Below, piece after piece: positions 1 through 7,350 of a stretch of DNA of 11,197 nt. The notes beneath the pieces were generated by a model. The model saw only the letters and a program-made list of their open reading frames with translations, had not been told where the DNA came from and searched no databases. Source of the DNA: Nitrospirales bacterium. Lineage in GTDB: Bacteria; Nitrospirota; Thermodesulfovibrionia; Thermodesulfovibrionales; Dissulfurispiraceae. The translations under genes and the position numbers were made by a program. The DNA lies in NCBI GenBank assembly GCA_020846375.1, contig JADLDZ010000119.1, forward strand, positions 1-11,197. Direction: 5' to 3'. Position 1 is the first letter of the stretch. Each line of letters opens with the position of its first letter.

Positions 1-170
1 GTCTGAAATGTTCGCATGCCTTCAACCTTCTCGATGCACGGGGAGTGCTCTCCGTCACGGAAAGAACAGGTTATATCGCCCGGGTGAGAGCGCTCGCAAA
101 ATTCTGTGCGGAAGCTTTCCTGCAGCAGCGTGAAGAAAAAGGCTTCCCCCTTCTGGCGGAGAAAGCATGA
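1..170 (+). CDS. glyQ: Glycyl-tRNA synthetase alpha subunit, C-terminal end (partial)
   Basis: The open frame starting at base 3 runs off the left edge and stops with TGA at 168-170, giving about 55 residues. It contains the segment NLLDARGVLSVTERTGYIAR and then RALAKFCAEAF, which I recognise as the conserved C-terminus of the alpha subunit of the tetrameric (alpha2beta2) glycyl-tRNA synthetase. In this enzyme the alpha subunit carries the class II catalytic core that activates glycine, and the beta subunit binds the tRNA. The stop codon overlaps the start of glyS (ATGA), so the two subunits are translationally coupled in the usual glyQS order. Only the C-terminal end is visible, so start and regulation cannot be judged. 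Confidence 0.92.
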   Translation, partial: LKCSHAFNLLDARGVLSVTERTGYIARVRALAKFCAEAFLQQREEKGFPLLAEKA

Positions 171-2251
171 TGGCCAATACAGACGATAAAACGATACAGA
201 GTGCGCTGCTCCTCCTCGAAATAGGGACAGAGGAAATTCCCGCCCGCTTTCTCTCCGAATCCCTCGTAAAGATGAAGGAACTCTTCGGGAAACTCGGCGC
301 CGAATCCCGCCTGAGCTTCTCTTCCATCAAGACGTATGCCACCCCCCGCCGCCTGACCCTCCTCGCCGAGGTCGAGGCGGTCCAGAGGGCGGCGGAGAAG
401 GAGATATGGGGTCCCCCGGTGAATGTGGCCTTCGACAAGGAGGGCGCCCCGACAAAGGCCGCCGAGGCCTTCGCTCGAACGAACGGGGTGGAGGTCGGCC
501 GGCTCGTACGCAAGGAAAAGGGAAAAGGTGCCTACCTGATCGCTCTGGTGAAAGAGGAGGCCCATAAGACGGAAGAGGTGCTCCCCGAGGTCTTGCAGAA
601 ACTGGTCCTCTCCCTGACCTTTCCCAAATCAATGAGATGGGGCAGCAGTGATCTGCGCTTTGTACGGCCGATCCATTGGATACTCGCGACATACGGCAAC
701 AAGAGGGTTCCCTTCGAAATCGATGGGACCAGGAGCGGCACCATGACCCGCGGTCACCGCTTCCTCGCACCCGCACCCTTTGAAATCAGGGACAGCCGCT
801 CCTATGTCAACCTGTTAAGAAACAACTTCGTCATTGTGGATCCAGAGGAGCGGAAGAGAATCATTCTCGAAGGGTCCCTCAGGCTCGCTTCATCGGTGAA
901 CGCATCATTGGTGGAGGATGAGGAACTCCTGCAGCACGCCGCCTTTCTCGTTGAGTATCCCACCCCTGTGCTCGGGACATTTCCCGCTGCGTACCTGGCA
1001 CTTCCCAGGGAACTGCTGATAACCGTCATGAAGGGACACCAGAAGTACTTTGCGTTGCAGGACGCCCTCGGCAAGCTTACCAATCATTTCGTCGTCATCA
1101 GCAATACAAAACAGGACAACCAGGATACGATAAAGAAGGGCGCTGAAAGGGTGATAAAGCCCCGTTTTGAAGACGCGCGCTTCTATTACGATACCGACAG
1201 GAAAGTAAAGCTGGAAGACCGCCTTGAGGAGTTGAAGAAGGTGATATACCACGAAAAACTGGGAACCCTGTACGAGAAGAGCAGGCGCATCGCTTCCCTT
1301 GCCGAATTCATCGCGGAGAAATGCTGCCCGGAAAAACGAGAGGGCATCAAGACCGCCGCCCTGCTTGCCAAGACCGATCTCCTTTCGGGAGTGGTGCGCG
1401 AGTTCCCCGAACTCCAGGGTATCATGGGCGGATATTATGCGGGAAGCGACGGTCTTTCGGAAGAAGTGGCGAAGGCGCTTTCCGAGCAGTACCTGCCCGC
1501 CTTTTCGGGAGACAGGAACCCTTCAACCGATATGGGAGCCGTGGTGAGTCTCTCGGATAAACTGGACAACCTGGCATCCTTCTTCATGTTGGGACAGGCC
1601 CCCACCGGGTCTGAAGACCCCTTCGCCCTGAGGAGGCAAGCCATCGGCGCCATCTCCATTCTCGTCGAAAGAAAATGCCCCCTGGTCATCGAAGAGCTCT
1701 TCGAAAGGGCGCTGCACCCCTTCGGAATACCCACGATGCAGGAAGTCGTGAGGGAACTCGTCAAATTCTTCGAGCAGAGACTCGACTTCCTTTTCCAGAA
1801 CGCGGGGTATCCTTTCGATGCCATCACAGCAGTGATCCATTTTGCGAGAGAGGCGCCGCTCTCTGCTCTGAAAGAACGGCTCGACGCGCTCCAGCGGTTC
1901 AGACAGGAGACCGACTCCGCTTCTTTCCTCCTTGCCGTGAAGAGGGTGAGCAACATCGCCCCGAAAGAGGATGTCCCTCCTGTCGATATCTCCCTTTTCG
2001 CATACGAAGAGGAGGGGCATCTGTATCGTGCAGTAGAGGATATTACTCCGCCTATCCACACCCTGATACGGAGTGATAATTACTACGACGCCCTCAAGCT
2101 CCTGGCGACCCTCAAGGAGCCCATCAACCGGTTCTTCGACAAGGTCCTCATCATGGACAAGGACGAGAAGATAAAAAGCAATCGCCTCTCCCTGGTCCGG
2201 AACATACAGTCGCTCGCCCACCGGATTGCCGACTTTTCAAAACTAGCCTGA
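167..2251 (+). CDS. glyS: Glycyl-tRNA synthetase beta subunit
   Basis: The product has 694 residues, the normal length for the beta subunit that recognises tRNA-Gly and charges it together with GlyQ in the cytoplasm. Family signatures are LLLEIGTEEIPARFL near the N-terminus, FPKSMRWG around residue 152, KGHQKYF at 289-295, KTDLLSGVVREFPELQG at 402-418 and DPFALRRQAIG at 484-494. The last roughly 100 residues look like the helical DALR-type anticodon-binding domain. Two adjacent ATGs, at 167 and 170, are possible starts. GGAG at 158-161 is 5 bases from the first and 8 from the second, so either is workable. I chose 167 because it gives the ATGA overlap with the glyQ stop. The frame is intact with no missing blocks. 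Confidence 0.97.
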   Translation: MMANTDDKTIQSALLLLEIGTEEIPARFLSESLVKMKELFGKLGAESRLSFSSIKTYATPRRLTLLAEVEAVQRAAEKEIWGPPVNVAFDKEGAPTKAAEAFARTNGVEVGRLVRKEKGKGAYLIALVKEEAHKTEEVLPEVLQKLVLSLTFPKSMRWGSSDLRFVRPIHWILATYGNKRVPFEIDGTRSGTMTRGHRFLAPAPFEIRDSRSYVNLLRNNFVIVDPEERKRIILEGSLRLASSVNASLVEDEELLQHAAFLVEYPTPVLGTFPAAYLALPRELLITVMKGHQKYFALQDALGKLTNHFVVISNTKQDNQDTIKKGAERVIKPRFEDARFYYDTDRKVKLEDRLEELKKVIYHEKLGTLYEKSRRIASLAEFIAEKCCPEKREGIKTAALLAKTDLLSGVVREFPELQGIMGGYYAGSDGLSEEVAKALSEQYLPAFSGDRNPSTDMGAVVSLSDKLDNLASFFMLGQAPTGSEDPFALRRQAIGAISILVERKCPLVIEELFERALHPFGIPTMQEVVRELVKFFEQRLDFLFQNAGYPFDAITAVIHFAREAPLSALKERLDALQRFRQETDSASFLLAVKRVSNIAPKEDVPPVDISLFAYEEEGHLYRAVEDITPPIHTLIRSDNYYDALKLLATLKEPINRFFDKVLIMDKDEKIKSNRLSLVRNIQSLAHRIADFSKLA

Positions 2252-2256
2252 AATAG

Positions 2257-2297
2257 AACAAAAAAAGGGGGTGCCGTCTGCACTCCCTTTTTTTGTT
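2257..2297. terminator. Bidirectional intrinsic terminator between glyS and proB
   Basis: This is an 18-base-pair inverted repeat with a 5-base loop (CGTCT, 2275-2279). Its left arm is AAC, seven A, GGGGG, TGC. Its right arm is the complement with a single G-T wobble and contains a run of seven T. Read on either strand, a GC-rich inner stem is followed by a T run. It lies 5 bases after the glyS stop and 18 bases after the proB stop on the opposite strand, so one element can end both converging transcripts. Confidence 0.93.
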
Positions 2298-2315
2298 ACG
2301 GATGCATTCCGGCCT

Positions 2316-3416
2316 TCAGGAGAGGACCACGAGATTGTCCCGGTGAATCACTTCATCCGAATACTTGTAGCCGAGAATGGCTTCGATTTCAGAGGTCCTC
2401 TTTCCCTTGATTCTCTCCACGTCAAGGGATGAGTAATTGACAATGCCCTTTGCTATGCGCCTCCCCTGCGAATCGGTGCAATACACCGCATCGCCCGTAT
2501 CAAAGGCCCCCTTCACGGAGAGGATCCCCGAGGGCAGCAGGCTCTTCCCCGCCCTCAGCACCGCCTGGACGGCTCCCTCGTCCATCGCGAGAGATCCTTT
2601 CGTCCGTAGGGCATAGGCTATCCAGCCCTTCCGGGAGGAAAGACTCCTCGTCCGGGGTCGGAATTCAGTGCCGTGGGGCTCCCCGTTGAAAAGAGAGAGC
2701 AGTAGCCCCTTTCTCTTCCCGCTGATGATGTTCACCTTGATCCCGTAGGACATGGCCTTCTTTGCCGCAAGGATTTTCGAATACATCCCCCCGGTCCCCA
2801 CCACGCTCCCCGCGCCCCCCGCCATCGCCTCGATCCCGGGGGTTATCTCGTCGATGCAAGCGATCACCCGCACCTGGGTATTCCCTTTCGGATCAGTTGG
2901 ATAGAGGCCATCCACATCAGAGAGGATGACGAGCCGCTCCGCGTCGATCAACCCGGAAACGAGAGCTGCGAGATGATCATTATCCCCGAATTTGATCTCG
3001 TCCGTGGCAACGGTATCATTCTCGTTGATAACCGGGATGATTCCATAGGAAAGGAGGGTGCCAAGGGTATTCTTCGCATTGAGGTAGCGCACCCTGTCAG
3101 AAAAGTCCTCCCGGGTAAGCAGTATCTGCGCCACCTTCCTGTTGAACTCCTCAAAGCTCTTCTCGTATGCCCACATCAGGGAGGACTGACCCACTGCCGC
3201 AGCCGCCTGCTTGAGACAAATTTCCCTGGGTTTCGTCTTCAACCCCAGCTTCTTCATTCCCGCTGCAACAGCCCCGGACGAGACAATGACGATCTCATGT
3301 CCCGAATCAGCCGCTTCGGAGATGTCCTTTGCAAGGGCGGAGATCCTCTTCTGGTTGAGCCCCCCTCCCCCTTCAGCAAGGATATTGCTTCCGATCTTTA
3401 CCACGATCCGGCTCAT
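2316..3416 (-). CDS. proB: Glutamate 5-kinase (AAK domain plus PUA domain)
   Basis: ProB phosphorylates the gamma-carboxyl of glutamate with ATP, the first step of proline synthesis. The 366-residue product has the amino-acid-kinase fold at about 1-255 and a C-terminal PUA domain at about 275-355, the common bacterial two-domain form. Visible motifs are VVKIGSNIL at 5-13, IVIVSSGAVAAG at 42-53, VINENDTVATDEIKFGDND at 129-147, ILSDVDGLY at 164-172 and GTGGMYSKI at 207-215. The ATG at 3416 is preceded only by a weak purine stretch (GAAGAAGAGAGA), not a clear Shine-Dalgarno. The gene follows obgE with a 27-base gap, and I see no terminator in that gap, so it is probably co-transcribed with obgE. 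The proA partner is not in the window. Confidence 0.96.
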   Translation of the reverse strand: MSRIVVKIGSNILAEGGGGLNQKRISALAKDISEAADSGHEIVIVSSGAVAAGMKKLGLKTKPREICLKQAAAAVGQSSLMWAYEKSFEEFNRKVAQILLTREDFSDRVRYLNAKNTLGTLLSYGIIPVINENDTVATDEIKFGDNDHLAALVSGLIDAERLVILSDVDGLYPTDPKGNTQVRVIACIDEITPGIEAMAGGAGSVVGTGGMYSKILAAKKAMSYGIKVNIISGKRKGLLLSLFNGEPHGTEFRPRTRSLSSRKGWIAYALRTKGSLAMDEGAVQAVLRAGKSLLPSGILSVKGAFDTGDAVYCTDSQGRRIAKGIVNYSSLDVERIKGKRTSEIEAILGYKYSDEVIHRDNLVVLS

Positions 3417-3443
3417 GCTCTCTCTTCTTCCCTATCCTCTCTT

Positions 3444-4481
3444 TCAGACCTCTTCTGCCGGAGGCCGCCCGCCGGAGCTCCGGCTTTTTCTGACACTCTC
3501 CGCAAGATACCGGACAAGAGGTTTTACTCCCTCCCCGGTGGCTGCCGACAGGGGGAAGAAGTCCAGTCCCCTTTCGCGGCAATAGGCACGAAGACGCTCA
3601 CTCCGTGCCCCTTCCCCAACGATATCCAGTTTTGTTCCCGCCACTGCCATGGGCTTCTCCGCCAGTTCCGGGCTGTATAATAACAATTCCCGATTGATCT
3701 TCTCAAAATCCTCCACCGGGTCAGAGGTGTGGATATCCGAGATGTCCACGAGATGCAGGAGAATCGAGGTCCTTTCCACATGGCGGAGGAACTGGAACCC
3801 GAGTCCGACGCCGCGGTGCGCCCCTTCGATAAGACCCGGGATATCGGCCACGACGAAGCTCTGAAAATCCTCGACCTTCACGACTCCCAGGTTGGGAATG
3901 AGGGTAGTGAACGGATAATCGGCGATCTTGGGGCGTGCGGCGGATATCACCGAGATGAGGGTGGATTTACCCGCATTCGGCAGACCGACCAGGCCGACAT
4001 CGGCGAGGAGCTTCAGTTCGAGAACGAGCCACTTCTCCTCTCCGGGCTCGCCGGGCTGGGCAAAGCGGGGCGCCTGGCGGGTGGCAGTGGCAAAATGGGA
4101 ATTCCCGAGGCCGCCCCGTCCGCCTTTGGCGACGACAATTTCCGCACCCTCCTTGTCCAGGTCGGCGAGAACCGCACCGCTCTCCGCATCCTTTACCAGG
4201 GTACCTACAGGAACGGGAATCTCCAGGCTCTTTCCGTCCTTGCCGTGCTTGTTGCTCCCCATTCCGTGCTCGCCCCGCCCTGCCTTGTTCTCACGATGGT
4301 AGCGCAGGTCCAGGAGGGTATTCAATGCCCTCGCGGCGCGCACCACGATATCGCCGCCCCTGCCGCCATCGCCGCCGTCGGGGCCTCCGCGGGGAATGAA
4401 CTTCTCCCGCCGGAAGCTTACGCAGCCACGGCCGCCGTCGCCTGACTTCACATAGATCTTGACGTAATCAACAAACTGCAT
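3444..4481 (-). CDS. obgE: GTPase Obg/CgtA
   Basis: This is a ribosome-associated GTPase that acts in late 50S subunit assembly and stringent-response signalling. The 345-residue product has the glycine-rich Obg fold at about 1-158, including SGDGGRGCVSFRREKF and a G-rich loop at 31-44, followed by the G domain. G1 is GLPNAGKST at 166-174, the switch I region is PFTTLIPNLG at 190-199, G3 is DIPG at 213-216 and G5 is SAATG at 312-316. G4 reads TKLD at 283-286 instead of the usual NKxD. The protein ends shortly after the G domain with no OCT domain, as in many short Obg proteins. The start at 4481 has only a weak Shine-Dalgarno (TGAG) and sits just after the terminator-like hairpin at 4500-4528. 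Confidence 0.97.
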   Translation of the reverse strand: MQFVDYVKIYVKSGDGGRGCVSFRREKFIPRGGPDGGDGGRGGDIVVRAARALNTLLDLRYHRENKAGRGEHGMGSNKHGKDGKSLEIPVPVGTLVKDAESGAVLADLDKEGAEIVVAKGGRGGLGNSHFATATRQAPRFAQPGEPGEEKWLVLELKLLADVGLVGLPNAGKSTLISVISAARPKIADYPFTTLIPNLGVVKVEDFQSFVVADIPGLIEGAHRGVGLGFQFLRHVERTSILLHLVDISDIHTSDPVEDFEKINRELLLYSPELAEKPMAVAGTKLDIVGEGARSERLRAYCRERGLDFFPLSAATGEGVKPLVRYLAESVRKSRSSGGRPPAEEV

Positions 4482-4489
4482 CGCTCATC

Positions 4490-4528
4490 GCAAACAAAAA
4501 AGGCAGTCCCACGAGAGCAGACTGCCTT
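4490..4528 (-). terminator. Intrinsic terminator between rpmA and obgE
   Basis: Read on the minus strand, AAGGCAGTC (4520-4528) pairs with GACTGCCTT (4500-4508) across an 11-base loop, and the stem runs into TTTTTTGTTT. It lies 25 bases after the rpmA stop, and its T run ends within 9-10 bases of the obgE start. It would end or reduce rplU-rpmA transcription before obgE. Transcription of obgE-proB would then depend on read-through, because I see no convincing separate promoter in the 72-base gap. Confidence 0.8.
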
Positions 4529-4553
4529 CTTGTCTTTCTCCTGTGTCTTTCAG

Positions 4554-4835
4554 TTATGCACTGGCAACGGTCTGCGCTCCGGCGGCAGGATAGACGCTGA
4601 CCTTCAAGCGCATCTTATTCTTCCGCTCGAACTTTACGACGCCGTCAATAAGGGCGAAAAGGGTATCGTCGGAGCCGATCCCCACATTGTTACCCTTATG
4701 GAACTTCGTACCGCGCTGCCTCACCAGGATGTTGCCTGCACGCACAAGCTGGCCACCGTATCTCTTGACTCCCAGCCTTTTGGACTCGCTGTCACGCCCG
4801 TTTCTCGAGCTTCCTACTCCTTTTTTATGTGCCAT
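4554..4835 (-). CDS. rpmA: 50S ribosomal protein L27
   Basis: The product has 93 residues and begins MAHKKGVGSSRNGRDS, the conserved N-terminus of bL27 that reaches toward the peptidyl-transferase centre. RYGGQLVRAGNILVRQRG and KFHKGNNVGIGSDDTLFA follow, both family-diagnostic. A longer in-frame reading to 5009 exists, but it overlaps rplU and is not real. The ATG at 4835 has an excellent Shine-Dalgarno, GGAGGA at 4841-4846, which forms the last codons of rplU, and the intergenic distance is only 2 bases. There is no cleavable N-terminal extension of the Firmicutes type. The C-terminus (VYPAAGAQTVASA) is slightly extended. Confidence 0.97.
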   Translation of the reverse strand: MAHKKGVGSSRNGRDSESKRLGVKRYGGQLVRAGNILVRQRGTKFHKGNNVGIGSDDTLFALIDGVVKFERKNKMRLKVSVYPAAGAQTVASA

Positions 4836-4837
4836 GG

Positions 4838-5152
4838 TTATCCTCCGATTATTTCTTTGATCTTGAGGGTTACATACTGCTGCCGGTGGCCCTTCGTTTT
4901 GTTGTGAGCTTTCTTGGGGGTGGTCTTCAGGACGAGGATCTTTTCTCCCTTTCCTGCACCCACTATCTCCGCCTTTACACTGGCCCCCGCAATATAGGGT
5001 TTGCCCCATACCGTCCTGCCTTCGCCCGAAATCATCAGGACCCTGTCCATTACCACTTCGGAGTTTACTGCTCCTGTCATTTTCTCCAGGCGGACCATGT
5101 CACCGGCCGCAACTCGTATCTGCTCTCCGCCTGCTTCCACCACTGCGTACAT
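4838..5152 (-). CDS. rplU: 50S ribosomal protein L21
   Basis: The 104-residue product begins MYAVVEAGGEQIRV and carries GDMVRLEK, the glycine/proline loop (GKPYIAGA) and KGHRQQYVTLKI near the C-terminus, all typical of bL21, which binds 23S rRNA. The basic segment before GHRQ reads TTPKKAHNKTK rather than the more common arginine-rich form, a small divergence. GGGGGTGA a few bases upstream of the ATG serves as the ribosome binding site. It is the first gene of the minus-strand unit rplU-rpmA-(terminator)-obgE-proB. The predicted 5' leader is only about 25 bases, too short for an elaborate autoregulatory structure. Confidence 0.97.
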   Translation of the reverse strand: MYAVVEAGGEQIRVAAGDMVRLEKMTGAVNSEVVMDRVLMISGEGRTVWGKPYIAGASVKAEIVGAGKGEKILVLKTTPKKAHNKTKGHRQQYVTLKIKEIIGG

Positions 5153-5183
5153 ACAATCACCCCCGAATTAATTTCGAACTGAT

Positions 5184-5213
5184 AGTAAACCAGATTACTG
5201 TCCATAAAGTCAA
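5184..5213 (-). promoter_or_regulatory. Sigma70-type promoter of rplU
   Basis: On the minus strand, TTGACT (5208-5213) is separated by 18 bases from TTTACT (5184-5189), about 31 bases upstream of the rplU start. The -35 box is strong and the -10 box is moderate. A TACTAT three bases further down could be used instead. Confidence 0.6.
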
Positions 5214-5289
5214 TAATTATAACCGGTTCTGCTCAACGGCCGCCGTCGGATCCGCCTGACGCACCGGAAAAGCGCCGGAGGAGCGATTC

Positions 5290-5319
5290 TTGACCTGACC
5301 TCCTGCGCTTGGGTATAGT
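5290..5319 (+). promoter_or_regulatory. Strong sigma70-type promoter of the zinc-ribbon gene
   Basis: TTGACC (5290-5295), an 18-base spacer and TATAGT (5314-5319) give five of six matches in each box. The expected transcription start is near 5326, leaving a leader of about 28 bases that contains AGGAGGT at 5341-5347, 6 bases before the ATG at 5354. Confidence 0.75.
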
Positions 5320-5353
5320 TAAATAATACAGGATTTCTTCAGGAGGTACCACT

Positions 5354-5665
5354 ATGCCGATATACGAATACTCCTGTCTCCAGTGTGGCAGGAGGCACGA
5401 GGTCATGCAGAAATTCAGCGATGCGCCGATTGCGGAATGCCCCGAATGCGGAGGAGAGATGAAAAAGCTGATATCCAACACCTCCTTTGTCCTGAAGGGG
5501 ACCGGCTGGTATGTGACGGACTATGCCGCGTCCGACAGGAAGAAGGGGAAGGATGCGGATACGGGTGCCCCGGAGAAGAAGCCCGCCGAAGCGAAGGCTG
5601 AAGGCAAAAACGAAGCAAAATCAGAGGCAAAGACGGAAACGAACTCCGAGACCAAGGCCGCGTAG
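5354..5665 (+). CDS. FmdB-family zinc ribbon protein
   Basis: The product has 103 residues. It begins MPIYEYSCLQCG, the hallmark of the FmdB/CxxC_CxxC_SSSS putative regulatory zinc-ribbon family. The likely zinc ligands are Cys8, Cys11, Cys29 and Cys32 (CPECGG). From about residue 60 the protein becomes a low-complexity tail rich in Lys, Glu, Ala and Thr with repeated EAK-like units, probably disordered. Family members are small proteins often annotated as regulators, but no defined biochemical role is established, so I name none. It is led by a strong promoter and a consensus ribosome binding site. It probably forms an operon with the next gene, which starts 14 bases after its stop. Confidence 0.9.
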   Translation: MPIYEYSCLQCGRRHEVMQKFSDAPIAECPECGGEMKKLISNTSFVLKGTGWYVTDYAASDRKKGKDADTGAPEKKPAEAKAEGKNEAKSEAKTETNSETKAA

Positions 5666-5679
5666 CGGAGCACTGCCTC

Positions 5680-6465
5680 ATGATGCGGCCCCATGTGCAT
5701 GTCCCTTATGACAAGATAGGGGACCATCTTTCCTTTATCCTCGACAACAGGCTGAACCTGGAGATCTATTTCAACGCTTCCAGCCTCGATACGCTGGAGG
5801 AATCTTCCTTGCTGCGTCTGAAGGAGACACTCACCCATGACCCTTCCCTCTCTCTTCATGCGCCCTTCATGGACCTGTCCCCCGCCGCACTGGATACCCG
5901 GATCAGGAAAGTGACCATCGAACGCTTCCACCACGTCCTGGATATCGCCGAAGTCCTGCATCCCCGGAGCATCGTATTCCACTCCGGGTATGAGAAGTGG
6001 AAGTACGCCTTCAATGTGGCCCTCTGGCTCGAAAAGAGCCTCGAAACCTGGATGCCTGTCAATGAAAGAGCCCGAAAAGGAGGCGCGAAGATCGCCATCG
6101 AGAATATCTTTGAAGACGAGCCGTCGAACCTCAGGCTGCTGATGGAGGAGATGAAGTCCGACAACTTCGGGGTCTGCCTCGATGCAGGGCACTGCAATCT
6201 CTTTTCAGCACTGCCGCCCTCGGCATGGATCAATGAGCTCAAACCCTACCTTATCGAGCTGCATCTCCACGACAACGACAAGACCGCAGACCAGCATCTC
6301 CCTCCCGGCGAGGGGACTATCGATTTCCCCGCCCTTTTCTCCGCGTTACAGGGAAGTGACTGTATCCATACCATCGAGGCGCATACCCGTGAACGGGTGG
6401 TGAAGAGCCTGGAGCGGCTGGAAGAATACCGCGGCTCATCCCCCCGTAACGACGAGAGAGCCTGA
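5680..6465 (+). CDS. Sugar phosphate isomerase/epimerase-like TIM-barrel protein
   Basis: The 261-residue product matches the xylose-isomerase-like / AP-endonuclease-2 TIM-barrel superfamily. Successive strand ends carry candidate metal ligands: His60 in SLHAPF, His101 in IVFHSGY, Glu141 in IAIENIF, Asp168 and His171 in CLDAGHCN, His195/His197 in LHLHDND and Glu233 in TIEAHT. Together these form the divalent-metal site of the superfamily. Members isomerise sugars or cleave abasic DNA, and the substrate here cannot be told. ATGs occur at 5680 and 5683. GGAG at 5667-5670 is 9 bases from the first, which I prefer. The final 30 bases overlap the convergent methyltransferase gene tail to tail. Confidence 0.85.
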   Translation: MMRPHVHVPYDKIGDHLSFILDNRLNLEIYFNASSLDTLEESSLLRLKETLTHDPSLSLHAPFMDLSPAALDTRIRKVTIERFHHVLDIAEVLHPRSIVFHSGYEKWKYAFNVALWLEKSLETWMPVNERARKGGAKIAIENIFEDEPSNLRLLMEEMKSDNFGVCLDAGHCNLFSALPPSAWINELKPYLIELHLHDNDKTADQHLPPGEGTIDFPALFSALQGSDCIHTIEAHTRERVVKSLERLEEYRGSSPRNDERA

Positions 6466-7299
6466 CAGCGCTTCGAGCGGGTCGCCCGGCCGGTAGGAGA
6501 AGCGCACCTTTACCCTTTCTCCTGGCCTGACGTCGAAAGACGACTCCAGGGGGATTACGAGATACTGGCTGAACCAGTCGATGGTGCTGTTTTTTGCCGC
6601 CAGTACCGCAAGAATGTTCTTGGTAATGAAGCGGAGGGCATTCAATGAGCCGGACTCCGTCACTGTCAGCATCCCCTCCCAGTCGCACCTCTCCGGCAGG
6701 TCTTCGTTATAGGAAAAAGTCTGGTAGGATACCGGCTCCCCAAGGCCTTTCGTATCGCTCTGTACGGAATAGGGATGCTGGAAAAGGGGTACGGGAGCGT
6801 GGAACCCCGCGAAATCGAAGGACTGCTGCACCGGCTGCACCGCCTGAATGGCAGCCTCCGGAACAAAGAGCGGAAGCGGGGCGTTGAACCTCTCCCGGTA
6901 TCTCTTCTTGAAAGACGAGATCACCGGTAGCTGCTTTTCCCGCAGCATCCCCACATGGACCATTTCGCAGAGGACAACATCCACCGGCTCAGGGGGAAGG
7001 TAGTCGAAGGCATCCGCCTCGACCACCTCTATCCGCTCCGCACCAGGATTGAGGGACAGGATTCTCCGCGCCTCCCTGGCCAGTTCGGGATTCCTCTCCA
7101 CACTCCAGACCCTCGATGCCTTCTGGGCGGCAAAAAAGGAAAGGACCCCGGTCCCTGCTCCCAGCTCCAGGACACGGGCTCCGGGGCGTACCATTACAGC
7201 GATCGCCTCTTTGAAGCCCAGCAGCCGGGGAGAGTCGCTCAGCATGTTGTAGTGATAATGCAAGGGAATGAACTGACCGAGTGATGCGCTTTCTTCCAT
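6436..7299 (-). CDS. PRMT-like SAM-dependent methyltransferase
   Basis: The product has 287 residues. The N-terminal half is a class I SAM-binding fold with motif I LELGAGTG at 44-51 and the acidic residue of motif post-I at Glu68 (SVERN). Features of protein arginine methyltransferases are visible. The pre-core helix reads HYHYNMLSDSPRLLGFKEAI, resembling the PRMT pattern HxxMLxDxxR. The segment VVLCEMVHVGMLREKQ places two glutamates, 112 and 121, nine residues apart, like the double-E loop. STIDWFSQYLVIPLE at 238-252 resembles the THW-loop and following beta-barrel strand, with Asp-Trp in place of His-Trp. The C-terminal half fits a small beta barrel. A purine-rich AGGAAGGGGGA precedes the start. 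It is the last gene of the run transcribed from 10240. The substrate is unknown, and assignment to arginine methylation is inference. Confidence 0.85.
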   Translation of the reverse strand: MEESASLGQFIPLHYHYNMLSDSPRLLGFKEAIAVMVRPGARVLELGAGTGVLSFFAAQKASRVWSVERNPELAREARRILSLNPGAERIEVVEADAFDYLPPEPVDVVLCEMVHVGMLREKQLPVISSFKKRYRERFNAPLPLFVPEAAIQAVQPVQQSFDFAGFHAPVPLFQHPYSVQSDTKGLGEPVSYQTFSYNEDLPERCDWEGMLTVTESGSLNALRFITKNILAVLAAKNSTIDWFSQYLVIPLESSFDVRPGERVKVRFSYRPGDPLEALSGSLVVTGG

Positions 7300-7350
7300 T
7301 TTTCCCCCTTCCTGAAATGTTTTTTACAAACGGGTGTGTGCAGATACACC

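Noticed and set aside
1523..2221. Long minus-strand open frames opposite glyS (also 71-565 and 1435-2061)
   Set aside because: glyS is intact and unmistakable on the + strand. The opposite frames have no ribosome binding sites or family motifs.
2973..4445. Plus-strand open frames opposite proB and obgE
   Set aside because: They are antisense to two well-recognised genes and show compositionally biased sequence without domains.
4836..5009. N-terminal extension of L27 in the long open frame reaching 5009
   Set aside because: It lies inside rplU in another frame. The canonical MAHKKG start at 4835 has an ideal ribosome binding site.
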